Source: Rhizobium terricola (GTDB lineage: Bacteria; Pseudomonadota; Alphaproteobacteria; Rhizobiales; Rhizobiaceae). Taken from it: a stretch of DNA of 64,000 bases. The first letter of the stretch is position 1; each line of letters begins with the position of its first letter. The translations under genes were made by a program, and so were the position numbers. The notes below the pieces were generated by a model. That model was not told where the DNA came from, ran no database searches, and saw nothing but the letters and a program-made list of their open reading frames with translations. The stretch lies in assembly GCF_012927355.1 (NCBI RefSeq), contig NZ_JABBGK010000005.1:149333-213332 (forward strand). Direction: 5' to 3'. This document shows positions 20,724 to 28,549 of this stretch, in pieces.

Positions 20724-20871
20724 TGAAGAGTATCGGAGAAATCAGCATAGATGGGCTAATCGGCTTCGTGCCCCACCCCATCCGCCCGCAAGATGGAGCC
20801 GCACTGCACTGCCGATGATACAAGTGGCCTGTCGGAAACCAGGTACCACCATCATGCAGAGGAGCGCAGCC

Positions 20872-21033
20872 ATGAAACACTATGCCGGCCTCGATGTCTC
20901 GGTCAAAGAAACGAGCGTCTGTATCGTCGATGAAAGCGGGAAACTATGCCGCGAACGGAAGGTGGCATCTCACCCGGAGGACCTTGTCGCGATCCTCAGC
21001 GATCCGGCATTCAGCTTGGAAAGGGTACCCTGA
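20872..21033 (+). pseudogene. IS110-family transposase remnant (N-terminus)
   Basis: 53 residues beginning YAGLDVSVKETSVCIVDE, the start of a DEDD-type IS110 transposase with the first catalytic Asp in GLDVS. The frame ends at 21033 where the sequence switches to an IS256 fragment, so only about one sixth of the gene remains. Good upstream GGAG. A degraded mobile element just behind traG; not functional. Confidence 0.85.
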
Positions 21034-21317
21034 TGGATAGTGCCGAACAGGATGTGCTCGCCTACATGACCTTTCCCAAGGCACACTGGACAAAGCTTCA
21101 CAGCACAAACCCCATCGAACGGCTCAACGGCGAGATCAAGCGACGGACAGAGGTCGTCGGCATCTTTCCCAACGACGATGCCATCGTCAGGCTGGTCGGT
21201 GCCTTGCTGCTCGAACAGAATGACGAGTGGGCAGTCCAGCGCTCCCGCTACATGACACTTGAGACTATCGCCACGATGAGCGATGATCCGCTCATCAGCC
21301 TGCCAGCCGCAAGCTGA
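21033..21317 (+). pseudogene. IS256-family transposase remnant (C-terminus)
   Basis: About 94 residues with the C-terminal IS256/MULE signature: HSTNPIERLNGEIKRRTEVV and GIFPNDDAIVRLVGALLLEQNDEW. It lacks the first two catalytic Asp regions, about three quarters of the protein. It joins the IS110 remnant directly; the ATG at 21033 overlaps the IS110 frame stop. The two make a chimeric scar left by successive insertions. Confidence 0.88.
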
Positions 21318-21980
21318 TCCTTTCCCGGCTCTGTCCGGAAGGCACGGCGACCGCCGAAGCTACACCACGCGGCGGGACACGATCTCAGTAAATCATATGG
21401 ATCGTCGACCAAAGTGGCATGCCACGCTTCCCGTTGATCGAATCGTAGCAACCTAAGCCTGATAACATCATTCCATCGTCTTTTCGAAATCTCCGGAAAT
21501 GCCTGTTGCAATGCTTCAGGAAGCCAACCCTGAGGATTGCTTCTGCGCAACTCAACAGCTTTGGTGTCGGAACCAAGCGAGAACACGTATCGGAACAAAG
21601 GCATTGATATGTTCGCCGTCAATAGCTGAATAATGGGTAGGTTGCTTGAGCGTCTTGACAGATTAGGCACCGATCCGAATGACCGCAATGGGCCGACTGC
21701 GGACGAACCCTTGCTTTCTTGGCTAACGGATAGACGGGATAGAGCTTGACCTCACCCCGCCGATTAGAGAAGCGGCCACCCAGGGGGTGGGATTTCGGGA
21801 ATTCTCGTCGTGCGAGGAGCGGGAAACAGCGCAGCCGCAGGAGCCTAAACATAGTGGCCCGAAGGGGAGGCGGGACCGACTGCACCCCGCTCCCGCACAC
21901 TGCATGGAGGCACCTTGTCCTTAAACGCATATGAAACCGAGTCCGAGATAGGTTGAGGAAAGCAGGAGAGGAGCGGGCAA
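21318..21980. other. insertion scar and SNase leader, no firm gene
   Basis: 663 bases with no gene I can defend. A minus-strand frame 21248-21688 (146 codons) contains a protein-like stretch, YVFSLGSDTKAVELRR with QGWLPEALQQAFPEIS, but no ribosome site, and its end overlaps the IS256 remnant, so it may be a broken host gene. At 21776-21888 there is a nested inverted repeat (CCACCC/GGGTGG, GGGGTG/CACCCC, TTCGGG/CCCGAA) upstream of the thermonuclease-like gene. Confidence 0.4.
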
Positions 21981-22562
21981 GTGGTGAAATCGAATGTGGT
22001 TCCTTTCAGAAAGCCGCGGAAGTTCGGTAGCAGGAATGATCGACATCGCCTGCAGGAAAAATCACCGCGATCTGGAGGGAGCATCTCGCGCAGATCGCTG
22101 GCGGGCATCCTCGTGGCCATGATCATTGCTGTGGGAGGCTGGCTTGTCTTCGGCGGCGCCGGCAGCCTCCCCGGACTGCCGGCTGTGGCCAAGATCCCCG
22201 TAGCGGACTCATCGTCGGCCGCGTTTTCAATCTGCGGCGACGGCCGACATGTCAATTGTGTCGTCGACGGCGACACGTTCTGGTTCCAGGGTGAGAAAAT
22301 CCGCATTGCGGATATCGATACACCTGAGCTCAGCCCGCCTCGCTGCGAAGCGGAACGGGTCAAAGGAGAGGCGGCGAAAGCACGCCTGCTGGCGCTCCTC
22401 AATGCCGGCGCGTTTTCGCTTTCGGCCGGCTGGCACGACGAAGACAAGTATGGCCGCAAGCTCCGGACCGTATTGCGATCGGGACACTCGCTCGGAGACA
22501 CTCTCGTCAACGAGGGCCTTGCCAGGCGCTGGGACGGTGCAAGACACGGATGGTGCGGCTGA
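21981..22562 (+). CDS. thermonuclease-like (SNase) membrane-anchored protein
   Basis: 193 residues. A basic N-terminus, one transmembrane helix (about 39-62), then a staphylococcal-nuclease fold (about 80-190): VDGDTFWFQGEKIRIADIDTPE carries the conserved Asp and Arg, and KYGRKLRTV the second Arg. Orientation suggests a periplasmic nuclease. Start GTG at 21981 with GGAGAGGAG upstream; a GTG at 21984 is the alternative. Such nucleases are common near traG on rhizobial plasmids. Possible roles are cell-wall passage or DNA degradation; unproven. Confidence 0.85.
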   Translation: MVKSNVVPFRKPRKFGSRNDRHRLQEKSPRSGGSISRRSLAGILVAMIIAVGGWLVFGGAGSLPGLPAVAKIPVADSSSAAFSICGDGRHVNCVVDGDTFWFQGEKIRIADIDTPELSPPRCEAERVKGEAAKARLLALLNAGAFSLSAGWHDEDKYGRKLRTVLRSGHSLGDTLVNEGLARRWDGARHGWCG

Positions 22563-22758
22563 GGATCCGCGAGAGGATCGTTGCCGGATGGCCGAAACCG
22601 CCCCGCGGGTTCGGGGAGCGTAAGCGAGTAGAGCCGTGCGCCGAAGGCGTCTCGCCCAAGCCCACCACTCGCGTTTCATAACAGATCTGAATCAATCCAT
22701 ACCGACCGATTCATAAGTGTCGTTGGACGGGATTCCCGAGATCAGGGATTCTGACCTC

Positions 22759-23016
22759 ATGATCGCGCAGCCCTATCACCTCTATGTCGAACGCTCGGAC
22801 GCCTCGAAGAACATGGCCCGCTACTATGCCATGTCGATCGAACCCAACCTGTTCGGGGACGTCTGTCTCCTGCGCAAATGGGGCCGCATCGGAAGCAAGG
22901 GGCAGATGATGGTCCATCGTTTCGGACGGGAAGAGGAAGCTGTCGAACTGTTTCTCGATCTGCTCCTACAAAAGCGTAAACGCGGTTACCGCCCGCGCGC
23001 CTCTGTGCTGAGTTGA
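22759..23016 (+). CDS. WGR-domain protein
   Basis: 85 residues from the ATG at 22759; a GTG at 22717 would add 14. Almost the whole protein is one WGR domain: YHLYVERSDASKNMARYYAM, then LLRKWGRIGSKGQ with the name-giving Trp-Gly-Arg. WGR domains occur in PARPs and in plasmid proteins as nucleic-acid binding modules. No other domain. One of the few plus-strand genes in this region. Confidence 0.85.
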   Translation: MIAQPYHLYVERSDASKNMARYYAMSIEPNLFGDVCLLRKWGRIGSKGQMMVHRFGREEEAVELFLDLLLQKRKRGYRPRASVLS

Positions 23017-23020
23017 GAAA

Positions 23021-23038
23021 GGCCCGCCGAAGCGGGCC
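23021..23038 (-). terminator. terminator between convergent WGR and 57-residue genes
   Basis: GGCCCGC-CGAA-GCGGGCC, a perfect 7-bp stem with a stable tetraloop, followed on the minus strand by TTTCT. It lies between two convergent stop codons (23016 plus, 23050 minus). A second small GGCGCC/GGCGCC pair overlaps the minus gene end (23044-23060). Confidence 0.7.
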
Positions 23039-23049
23039 AAGAAGGCGCC

Positions 23050-23223
23050 TCATTGGCGCCGGTTCCAGTCGGTCTCGAAGGACACCTCGATCTCGACGAA
23101 GAACGGGATCTTGATCGCAAGCTTCAGGCCGAGCTTGCCCTTGCGGAAGAAGTGGCTGATCACCTTACCGAGAGTCCGGAGCCGGCGGCCGGTGGCGGCG
23201 AGGAATTGGGCGAGTTGTTGCAT
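23050..23223 (-). CDS. unknown 57-residue basic protein
   Basis: 57 residues beginning MQQLAQFLAATGRRLRTLGK, with a basic middle and a hydrophobic beta-like end (IPFFVEIEVSFETDW). Supported by a textbook AAAGGAG ribosome site 7 bases before the ATG, its own terminator at 23021-23038, and a foldback leader upstream. Not recognised. It is the leftmost of a series of small minus-strand genes with similar leaders. Confidence 0.65.
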   Translation of the reverse strand: MQQLAQFLAATGRRLRTLGKVISHFFRKGKLGLKLAIKIPFFVEIEVSFETDWNRRQ

Positions 23224-23316
23224 GGCGTTTCTCCTTTCGAAATGCGGTCATCGCAGGGGATAAGCGGCAGACCGGAAAGGAGGGACGCACCCAAAGGGCC
23301 GGAACGGAGGTGGAGG

Positions 23317-23389
23317 ACCTGCCGGCGACCGAATTTTGATCCGCGAGGAGCCGCAGAAAGCGGCGGGGAAAATTCTGGCGGTGGCAGGT
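23317..23389 (-). promoter_or_regulatory. foldback element 1 (leader of the 57-residue gene)
   Basis: Nested arms ACCTGCC/GGCAGGT (23317-23323 with 23383-23389), GAATTTT/AAAATTC (23331-23337 with 23369-23375) and GCCGC/GCGGC (23350-23354 with 23360-23364). The AT-rich middle helix inside GC-rich arms resembles elements 2 and 3. It ends 93 bases before the start codon. Nothing else was seen in the 332-base leader 23224-23555. Confidence 0.55.
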
Positions 23390-23555
23390 TGCGTCGTGAC
23401 GAACGGGCTGCAACATCCCCGATGACAGATGACGGCAGGTCGAAAGGAAGAGGCTCAGCTGGTCGTTCTCGCCATCATTGCGATGGTCTCGCCGGCATCT
23501 CAACGAAGGGCCGCTCTCGCCGCCCCTCGGATAGTCGAACTCGCCGCAGGATCGG

Positions 23556-23966
23556 TTATGATGCTGGGCACCTGATGTAGCTGACACGGGAGGCACTTAC
23601 CGCGATACCGGTTTCCCGTGTGATATCCTTGAGGATCGGTGCCAGCGAGCCGAGATCCTGTTCAGTAAGCGGAACCAGCTCCGGATAGTCGATGTCGAGC
23701 TCATCCAGCAGGATGATCGTGAAGCGCCCGAAGATCTCGGTCTCACCCTCCAGCCGGTACGCGGCATATTCGTCGTCGCCGGCAAGAACGCTCCGCTCCA
23801 ATGCCATGGTGGTCCGGATACGACCGGCAGCCGCCTCAAGCCCTTCGAGCAGTCGATCATGGAGATTTCGCGAGACGTCAGTATCGCAGTCGAAGCGGTT
23901 TGCGAGGACGACGAGCCGGAAGCCGGCAAGCTTGGTGTAAAGCATGAGGTTCTGATTGGTTGTCAT
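23556..23966 (-). CDS. unknown 136-residue acidic protein
   Basis: 136 residues, soluble, acidic (repeated DE-rich stretches such as LLDELDIDYPELVPL). The ATG at 23966 follows GGAG at 6 bases. No recognised domain; the predicted alternation of helices and strands suggests a compact alpha/beta fold. Own foldback leader (24021-24126). Part of the small-gene series of the inferred leading region. Confidence 0.65.
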   Translation of the reverse strand: MTTNQNLMLYTKLAGFRLVVLANRFDCDTDVSRNLHDRLLEGLEAAAGRIRTTMALERSVLAGDDEYAAYRLEGETEIFGRFTIILLDELDIDYPELVPLTEQDLGSLAPILKDITRETGIAVSASRVSYIRCPAS

Positions 23967-24020
23967 ATGTGATCTCCTTCATCTTGATGACGGAGATCGG
24001 CCACTCCGTGGCAAAGAGGG

Positions 24021-24126
24021 GTCAAGGACCGCGGCACGCGGCTCGCCAGCGGGGGAACCGATTTTTTCGGGAAGCGAAGTGCAACGCAGCGGCGGAAAAA
24101 TTGGGGGAGACCGCGCCGTCCTTGAC
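24021..24126 (-). promoter_or_regulatory. foldback element 2 (leader of the 136-residue gene)
   Basis: Outer arms GTCAAGGAC/GTCCTTGAC (24021-24029 with 24118-24126, 9 of 9) and inner helix CCGATTTTT/AAAAATTGG (24058-24066 with 24096-24104, 9 pairs counting one G-T). GGGTCAAGGA and CCGATTTT recur in element 3. Distance to the start codon is 54 bases. The remainder of 23967-24320 has only a GA repeat. Confidence 0.6.
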
Positions 24127-24156
24127 GCCGGATTTGCTGGAGTAAACTGGGACGTC

Positions 24157-24187
<31 letters not shown>

Positions 24188-24320
24188 ACCCGCGGGCCCG
24201 GGGGGACCGCGACCGTTTCCGGCGCGAGCCGGCGGGGAGGGTCGTGGGGTGAAATCCCTGACAGCCGAGAGGCCGGTCGATCCGGCGGACCGGCTCACAT
24301 AACAGGAGGAAAAAGCCGCC

Positions 24321-24485
24321 TCAGAAGGGCGGCTCGGCTTCGATAGTGCCGTCCTGTTCGGCAAGCGCCACGGCCAGATCAGCCTGGGCGAGCTGCAGCT
24401 CCGCTTCGATCTGGCGCCGCTCGACGGCGTCGCAGGCGTTCCTCAACTCGCGGCGCAGTTCCTCGATGTGCTGTTCAATGGTCAT
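24321..24485 (-). CDS. unknown 54-residue coiled-coil protein
   Basis: 54 residues, MTIEQHIEELRRELRNACDA onward, a single amphipathic helix with heptad-like Leu/Ala spacing and an acidic end (IEAEPPF). AAGGAG lies 8 bases before the ATG at 24485. Found inside a longer spurious frame. No known family. It has a foldback leader (element 3) and could be a small DNA-mimic or adaptor; that is speculation. Confidence 0.65.
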   Translation of the reverse strand: MTIEQHIEELRRELRNACDAVERRQIEAELQLAQADLAVALAEQDGTIEAEPPF

Positions 24486-24526
24486 CGTCTCATCTCCTTG
24501 AGTTCGTGAAAGACGAGACGGCGGGG

Positions 24527-24671
24527 CGGGAAGAGATGACGGGGTCAAGGAGCGCGGAAGCGACCGCCGGCGGCGGCGAGTGGGGGAGCCGATTTTGTTG
24601 GAGTGGAGGAAACCGGAGCGGAGGCAAAATTGGGGGAAACCGCTCGTCCTCGAGGCCGGCATTTCTTCCCG
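24527..24671 (-). promoter_or_regulatory. foldback element 3 (leader of the 54-residue gene)
   Basis: Outer arms CGGGAAG/CTTCCCG (24527-24533 with 24665-24671); a middle zone in which GGGGTCAAGGA (24541-24551) opposes TCCTCGAGGCC imperfectly; inner helix CCGATTTTG/CAAAATTGG (24589-24597 with 24625-24633, one G-T pair). Sequence and layout match element 2. Ends 41 bases before the start codon. Confidence 0.55.
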
Positions 24672-24723
24672 GCACGATAGCATCCACTGAGCAGACATAT
24701 TCCGGTTCCGTATCGCACCGAAA

Positions 24724-24758
24724 AAGCCGGCGGCAGGCTCGATGCCTGCCGCCGGCTT
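24724..24758 (-). terminator. strong Rho-independent terminator after DUF736 copy 1
   Basis: A perfect 15-bp stem, AAGCCGGCGGCAGGC-TCGAT-GCCTGCCGCCGGCTT, followed on the minus strand by a T-run (AAAAA at 24721-24725 on plus). A second perfect 9-bp hairpin, GGCCCCGCC-TCGCG-GGCGGGGCC, lies at 24776-24798, nearer the gene. Confidence 0.85.
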
Positions 24759-24806
24759 GGTCTTTGTGGCCGGTTGGCCCCGCCTCGCGGGCGGGGCCTG
24801 TCCGGA

Positions 24807-25362
24807 TCTCAGTCCCGGTTGGGGCGGGACCAGATCAGCTGGTAGCCGTCCTCGCCCTCGACCTCGGTGAGCGTCGCGTAGATCGGAGCGGGGAAGCTCG
24901 GGTCGTCGAGCTTGACCGAGAGGTAGTCGCGGTCCTGCTCGGAGCGCTTCTGCCAGGCCGCACCCAGCTCGACGTTGCCGGCGTAGATGCGGTAGTGCGG
25001 GCCCTTGTCGGAGGGGTTTTCGATGCGGGCGATGCGGGCCTTGACGTTGAGGGCGAGCGTGCGGATCGAGCCGTTGAAGCCGGTTTCGGAGGTGGTGAAG
25101 GTGCCGATGGTTGCCATTGTCGTATTCCTTTGCTGTTTCGGGCCGCGCCCATCGCGGCCTCGATGGCTGTCGCAAGGATCGGGGACGATCGGACCGCACC
25201 CGGAGGGCCGGAATGGAATGGAGGGCGGCCAGGAGAAACTTTGTTGTTCCGCGAGGAATGGGCGCACCGCGCTCAGGGGAAGAAAGTTTCGGAAGGCCGT
25301 TGCGGGAGGACGATCGAGGCGAAGCCGGTTTTCGATCAGACATGCCTCATCGAGCCCGCGAA
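24807..25362. repeat. direct repeat copy 1 (DUF736 gene plus leader)
   Basis: About 556 bases matching 26667-27222 with roughly ten differences. Eight of these lie in the 309-base coding part. The first 170 bases of the leader are identical, with two differences near the far end. The copies flank the Fic gene in direct orientation (offset 1860 bases). Confidence 0.95.
24809..25117 (-). CDS. DUF736 family protein, copy 1
   Basis: 102 residues. DUF736 proteins are widespread on alphaproteobacterial plasmids; this has the usual opening [20 protein letters not shown] and ending LIWSRPNRD. Small beta-rich protein without membrane segments; function unknown. The ATG at 25117 follows AAAGGAAT. Differs from copy 2 at two residues (Ile/Val and Tyr/Phe). 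It has a strong terminator (24724-24758) and foldback leader (element 4). Confidence 0.92.
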   Translation of the reverse strand: MATIGTFTTSETGFNGSIRTLALNVKARIARIENPSDKGPHYRIYAGNVELGAAWQKRSEQDRDYLSVKLDDPSFPAPIYATLTEVEGEDGYQLIWSRPNRD

Positions 25363-25370
25363 TGGAGCGC
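25145..25370 (-). promoter_or_regulatory. foldback element 4 (leader of DUF736 copy 1)
   Basis: Outer arms CGCGG-c-CTCGATG (25153-25165) with CATCGAG-c-CCGCG (25348-25360), 12 pairs and one C-C mismatch, extending through GCGC at 25145 and 25367-25370 with two one-base bulges. Inner arms GGCC-agga-GAAACTTT (25227-25242) with AAAGTTTC-ggaa-GGCC (25283-25298). The near arm contains GGCCGCGCCCATCGCGGCC (25141-25159), shared with elements 5 and 6. Ends 27 bases before the start codon. Confidence 0.65.
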
Positions 25371-25464
25371 CGCTGACTCTGGCAAAGGGGCGTGGCAATG
25401 GCGGCCGCGCACAGTTGGGCCATAACTCCGATCTCGGCGCATCGGCGGACCAATCACTCCGGCT

Positions 25465-26520
25465 TTAGTTCAGGCCGTACCAAGTCCCGCGACCCGCTCC
25501 ATGAAGGGTCAGATGCCCCTGTTCGGTCAACGCCCGAAGATGATCCTTGACGGTGTTGCGGCTTGCGCCTGTGGCCTTGGCCGCGTCCATCACCGTAACG
25601 CGCCCGCGCTCACGCGCCAGTTCGAGGATCGAGACCGACAACTCCGGCAGGTCGCCCAGCAGGATGCGTTCACGCTCGATCTTGCGCTCGAGCCGCTGCT
25701 TCTGGCGCTGCAGGCTCCGGAGGAAAAACTCGACCCACGGATTCCAGTCCTGTTGATCTGTCCGGATCGTGCCCTGCGTTCGACGAAGCGCGAGGTAGTA
25801 GGCTTCCTTGTTCTGCTCGACAACGCTTTCGAGGGAGCTGTATGGCACGTAGGTATAGCCCGCCCGAAGGAGCAGCAAAGTGGTCAAGGCTCGCGACAGG
25901 CGGCCATTGCCGTCCTGGAAAGGATGGATTTCCAGAAAGACCACCACGACGACAGCGACGATGAGCAGAGGGTGAAACTTCCCATCCTTCTCCTGGGCCT
26001 GTTGCCAGGACACCAGTTCCGACATCCGGCGCGGCGTATCAAAGGGGGATGCTGTCGCGAAGACGACGCCCAGGCTTCGTCCATCTTCGTCGAAGGCTTC
26101 GACGTTGTTGGCAAGGGTTTTCCAGTTTCCCCTGTGTCGCTCATCCTTGGTCGAGTGAGCGAGTAGATCGTGATGGAGTTGTCGGATGTGATTTTCGTCA
26201 AGCGGGATCGCGTCGAAGGCGGAAAAGATCGTTTCCATTACCTCGGCATAGCCTGCGACCTCCTGTTCGTCTCGGCTGGTGAACGAGCCGATTCGGAGGT
26301 TCGAGAGCAGCCTTTCGACTTCTCGGTCGCTCAGTTTTGCGCCTTCGATACGGGTCGAAGAGCCGATGCTTTCGATCGTCGCGACCCGGCGCAAGCTGGA
26401 GAGCCGGTCTGGCGCGATACGACCGAGCGCTCGCCATGCACCTTTGAATTCGTCGATCTCGGCGATCAACGACAGGATCTCAGGCGTGATACGCAGTTTC
26501 GCCAGATCAAGGGCTGTCAT
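25465..26520 (-). CDS. Fic-family protein (AMP-transferase type) with winged helix
   Basis: 351 residues. Fic core motif HPFQDGNGRLSR (about 199-210) fits the HxFx(D/E)GNGR active site for nucleotide transfer to target hydroxyls. An N-terminal inhibitory motif STRIEG (residues 55-60) matches (S/T)xxxE(G/N), so activity should be self-restrained (class II). The C-terminus (about 280-345) is a winged helix (GRVTVMDAAKATGASRNTVKDHLRAL), suggesting autoregulation. It lies between the two DUF736 copies. Upstream repeats (26529-26592) may be its operator. Target unknown. Confidence 0.92.
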   Translation of the reverse strand: MTALDLAKLRITPEILSLIAEIDEFKGAWRALGRIAPDRLSSLRRVATIESIGSSTRIEGAKLSDREVERLLSNLRIGSFTSRDEQEVAGYAEVMETIFSAFDAIPLDENHIRQLHHDLLAHSTKDERHRGNWKTLANNVEAFDEDGRSLGVVFATASPFDTPRRMSELVSWQQAQEKDGKFHPLLIVAVVVVVFLEIHPFQDGNGRLSRALTTLLLLRAGYTYVPYSSLESVVEQNKEAYYLALRRTQGTIRTDQQDWNPWVEFFLRSLQRQKQRLERKIERERILLGDLPELSVSILELARERGRVTVMDAAKATGASRNTVKDHLRALTEQGHLTLHGAGRGTWYGLN

Positions 26521-26528
26521 CCATTACC

Positions 26529-26592
26529 CCATCCGTTTCCATCCGAATGGGATATGACATACCGGACTCCATTTTTCCATCCATTTTCATCC
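26529..26592. promoter_or_regulatory. paired direct repeats upstream of the Fic gene
   Basis: CCATCCGTTTCCATCC (26529-26544) and CCATCCATTTTCATCC (26577-26592) agree at 14 of 16 positions, 48 bases apart, starting 9 bases upstream of the Fic start. The DNA here is AT-richer than its neighbours. Likely binding sites for the winged-helix domain of the Fic protein itself. This gene alone in the area has no large foldback. Confidence 0.5.
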
Positions 26593-26631
26593 AATAAGGA
26601 AGAACGGCGGAAAAAAGTCAGAGCGCGGGAG

Positions 26632-26656
26632 AGGCCCCGCCCGATGGGCGGAGCCT
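26632..26656 (-). terminator. terminator after DUF736 copy 2
   Basis: AGGCCCCGCCC-GAT-GGGCGGAGCCT, an imperfect 11-bp stem (one mismatch), with a T-run somewhat farther on the minus strand (AAAAAA at 26611-26616 on plus). It ends the copy-2 transcript before the Fic promoter region. Confidence 0.55.
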
Positions 26657-26668
26657 GGAGGGGGGACC

Positions 26669-26977
26669 TCAGTCGCGGTTGGGGCGCGACCAGATCAGCT
26701 GGTAACCGTCCTCGCCCTCGACTTCGGTGAGCGTTGCGTAGATCGGGGCGGGGAAGCTCGGGTCGTCGAGCTTGACCGAGAGGTAGTCGCGGTCCTGCTC
26801 GGAGCGCTTCTGCCAGGCCGCACCCAGCTCGACGTTGCCGGCGTAGATGCGGAAGTGCGGGCCCTTGTCGGAGGGGTTTTCGACGCGGGCGATGCGGGCC
26901 TTGACGTTGAGGGCGAGCGTGCGGATCGAGCCGTTGAAGCCGGTTTCGGAGGTGGTGAAGGTGCCGATGGTTGCCAT
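26669..26977 (-). CDS. DUF736 family protein, copy 2
   Basis: 102 residues, 100 identical to copy 1. Same start context and leader. It shares the conserved DUF736 features ([21 protein letters not shown] segment, cited as a family block). Having two almost identical copies suggests either recent duplication or ongoing conversion. Function unknown; DUF736 genes commonly accompany ParB-like, ArdC and Toprim genes on rhizobial plasmids. Confidence 0.92.
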   Translation of the reverse strand: MATIGTFTTSETGFNGSIRTLALNVKARIARVENPSDKGPHFRIYAGNVELGAAWQKRSEQDRDYLSVKLDDPSFPAPIYATLTEVEGEDGYQLIWSRPNRD

Positions 26978-27012
26978 TGTCGTATTCCTTTGCTGTTTCG
27001 GGCCGCGCCCAT

Positions 27013-27220
27013 CGCGGCCTCGATGGCTGTCGCAAGGATCGGGGACGATCGGACCGCACCCGGAGGGCCGGAATGGAATGGAGGGCGGCCAGGAGAAACT
27101 TTGTTGTTCCGCGAGGAATGGGCGCACCGCGCTCAGGGGAAGAAAGTTTGGGAAGGCCGTTGCGGGAGGACGATCGAGGCGAAGCCGGTTTTCGATCAGA
27201 CACGCCTCATCGAGCCCGCG
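27013..27220 (-). promoter_or_regulatory. foldback element 5 (leader of DUF736 copy 2)
   Basis: Same as element 4: CGCGG-c-CTCGATG (27013-27025) with CATCGAG-c-CCGCG (27208-27220), and inner GGCC-agga-GAAACTT with AAGTTTG..GGCC (one base changed). The outermost GCGC pairing of element 4 is lost because the duplication ends here. 27223-27418, before the next gene, shows nothing further. Confidence 0.6.
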
Positions 27221-27418
27221 AAGGACGTGGCCTGGCTCAGGGGCATAAGGAATACGGCGATGGCAGCTGTGCCCCGACGGCTAGCCGGATCCCGCAACGG
27301 TGCGTCCGCTGCCTTGCCACATGTCAAAATCAAACGTCCGGGAACAACCGAACAAGGGCGTTGCGTTGGCCGTTCTTCGGGCTATCGTCGTGCTCGCGAA
27401 TCGTCGCCCGGAGGATCT

Positions 27419-27595
27419 ATGCGTCAGCAGACAAAGCCGTTTATCGTCGAAATCAAGCCGTCCCGGAAGCTCAAGCCGATCGACCGGAACACCTCGATCT
27501 GGGGCAAACTGGACCTTACGGCTGATCCTGACACGGTCTCCGCGTTGAAGCCTGAACAGGCACCGGCCGCTGGCGAGACCAACGACCGACGCTGA
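27419..27595 (+). CDS. small 58-residue protein, SyrB-like type (tentative)
   Basis: 58 residues. ATG preceded by GGAGG at 5 bases. The pattern KPFIVEIKPSRKLK followed by SIWGKLDL resembles short rhizobial proteins annotated as SyrB-like regulators or found beside insertion sequences. I recognise the pattern but not a tested function. Plus strand, ending 7 bases before the ardC stop on the other strand. Confidence 0.6.
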   Translation: MRQQTKPFIVEIKPSRKLKPIDRNTSIWGKLDLTADPDTVSALKPEQAPAAGETNDRR

Positions 27596-27601
27596 TGGTT
27601 C

Positions 27602-28525
27602 TCAGGCAGCGAGCCGCTCGTCGGCGGCTTCGGGCTGCAGGCCATGCAGGAAGCTAACGGCCCGCTGCGCATGCGCCGCCGCCTGGAAGATCGCCCGTCT
27701 GTCGTCGGTCAGGACCTTGAGCCAGGAGCCAAGGTACGAGGCGTGATCAGGGCGGGGCTCGAGCTCGGGAACAATGCCGAGGTCGGCGCAAAGAAAGCAG
27801 CTGCCGAGTTCGGCGATCAGTTCCTCTCGCGCCCGCTCTGATTTGTCCTTGGCATAGCGGCTGAGGTCGCGGCCGAGGCGATGCGCCGGCGCCGTCCAGT
27901 GCGTAACCTCGTGGCTCAAGGTCGCATAATAGCTTGCCGCATCCTTGAAGCTCTCAAACGGCGGCATCTGGATGATGTCGGCGGCCGGAGCAAAGAAGGC
28001 CTGGTTGCCACCGTGGCGGATCACAGCGCCCGTGTTGCGAAAGAACCGGTCGGCATGTTCGATACGCTCGACCGGATCGAGAACCGGAGCCGACTGGTGA
28101 CGATACTGGTCGGGAAGTCCGTCGATCTGTTCGACGTTGAAAACACTGTAGGCCTTCAGGAAGGGGATTTCCCGCTCGACCTCGCCGCCATTTCCATCGG
28201 TTTCGGACTTGGTAAAACGGCTGGCGAAGACGACCGTGGCACCCGTCTCGCCCTTGCGGACGGCAGCACCCAGTTCGAGGGCCTGCTTGAACGTCATCCA
28301 CGTGGATGACGTATATCCCCGGGCGCTGCCCTCCGACCAGAGAAGCAGCACGTTGACGCCCGAATATGGCTGCCCGTTATGACGTAGCGGCCGGGTAATG
28401 CGGCCGGTCGTGTTCTCGGAGTTCCATGGTTTCATCCACGGCCGCACGCCCTTCGCCAGATCCTCTACGATTCTATCCGTGATGCGGGTATAAAGATCCA
28501 CCCGTTGTTTCTCCGTACTGCTCAT
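27602..28525 (-). CDS. ardC: ArdC-type antirestriction protein
   Basis: 307 residues. The N-terminal ssDNA-binding ArdC domain (about 1-130, with WMKPWNSENTTGRITRPLRH and YSGVNVLLLW blocks) is followed by a zincin-like metallopeptidase domain with HEVTHW (about 204-209) and a downstream Glu in REELIAELGSCFLCAD. ArdC proteins protect incoming single-stranded plasmid DNA from restriction. The ATG at 28525 follows GGAGG. Immediately upstream is the largest perfect arm pair of all the foldbacks (element 6), which fits early expression during transfer. Confidence 0.92.
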   Translation of the reverse strand: MSSTEKQRVDLYTRITDRIVEDLAKGVRPWMKPWNSENTTGRITRPLRHNGQPYSGVNVLLLWSEGSARGYTSSTWMTFKQALELGAAVRKGETGATVVFASRFTKSETDGNGGEVEREIPFLKAYSVFNVEQIDGLPDQYRHQSAPVLDPVERIEHADRFFRNTGAVIRHGGNQAFFAPAADIIQMPPFESFKDAASYYATLSHEVTHWTAPAHRLGRDLSRYAKDKSERAREELIAELGSCFLCADLGIVPELEPRPDHASYLGSWLKVLTDDRRAIFQAAAHAQRAVSFLHGLQPEAADERLAA

Positions 28526-28549
28526 CTTCAAGCCTCCGTTTTGAGGCCG

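Larger units (their letters stand above)
26667..27222. repeat. direct repeat copy 2 (DUF736 gene plus leader)
   Basis: Partner of 24807-25362. The match stops at about 27222, inside the distal arm of the foldback. The duplication therefore includes the gene, its ribosome site and almost all of the structured leader. Confidence 0.95.

Noticed and set aside
22563..22758. possible extra gene between the SNase and WGR genes
   Set aside because: Frames are short, without ribosome sites, and end inside neighbours.
24321..25343. 340-codon minus-strand frame covering the DUF736 region
   Set aside because: Out of frame with the DUF736 gene; only its last 54 codons form a real small gene with a ribosome site (24321-24485).
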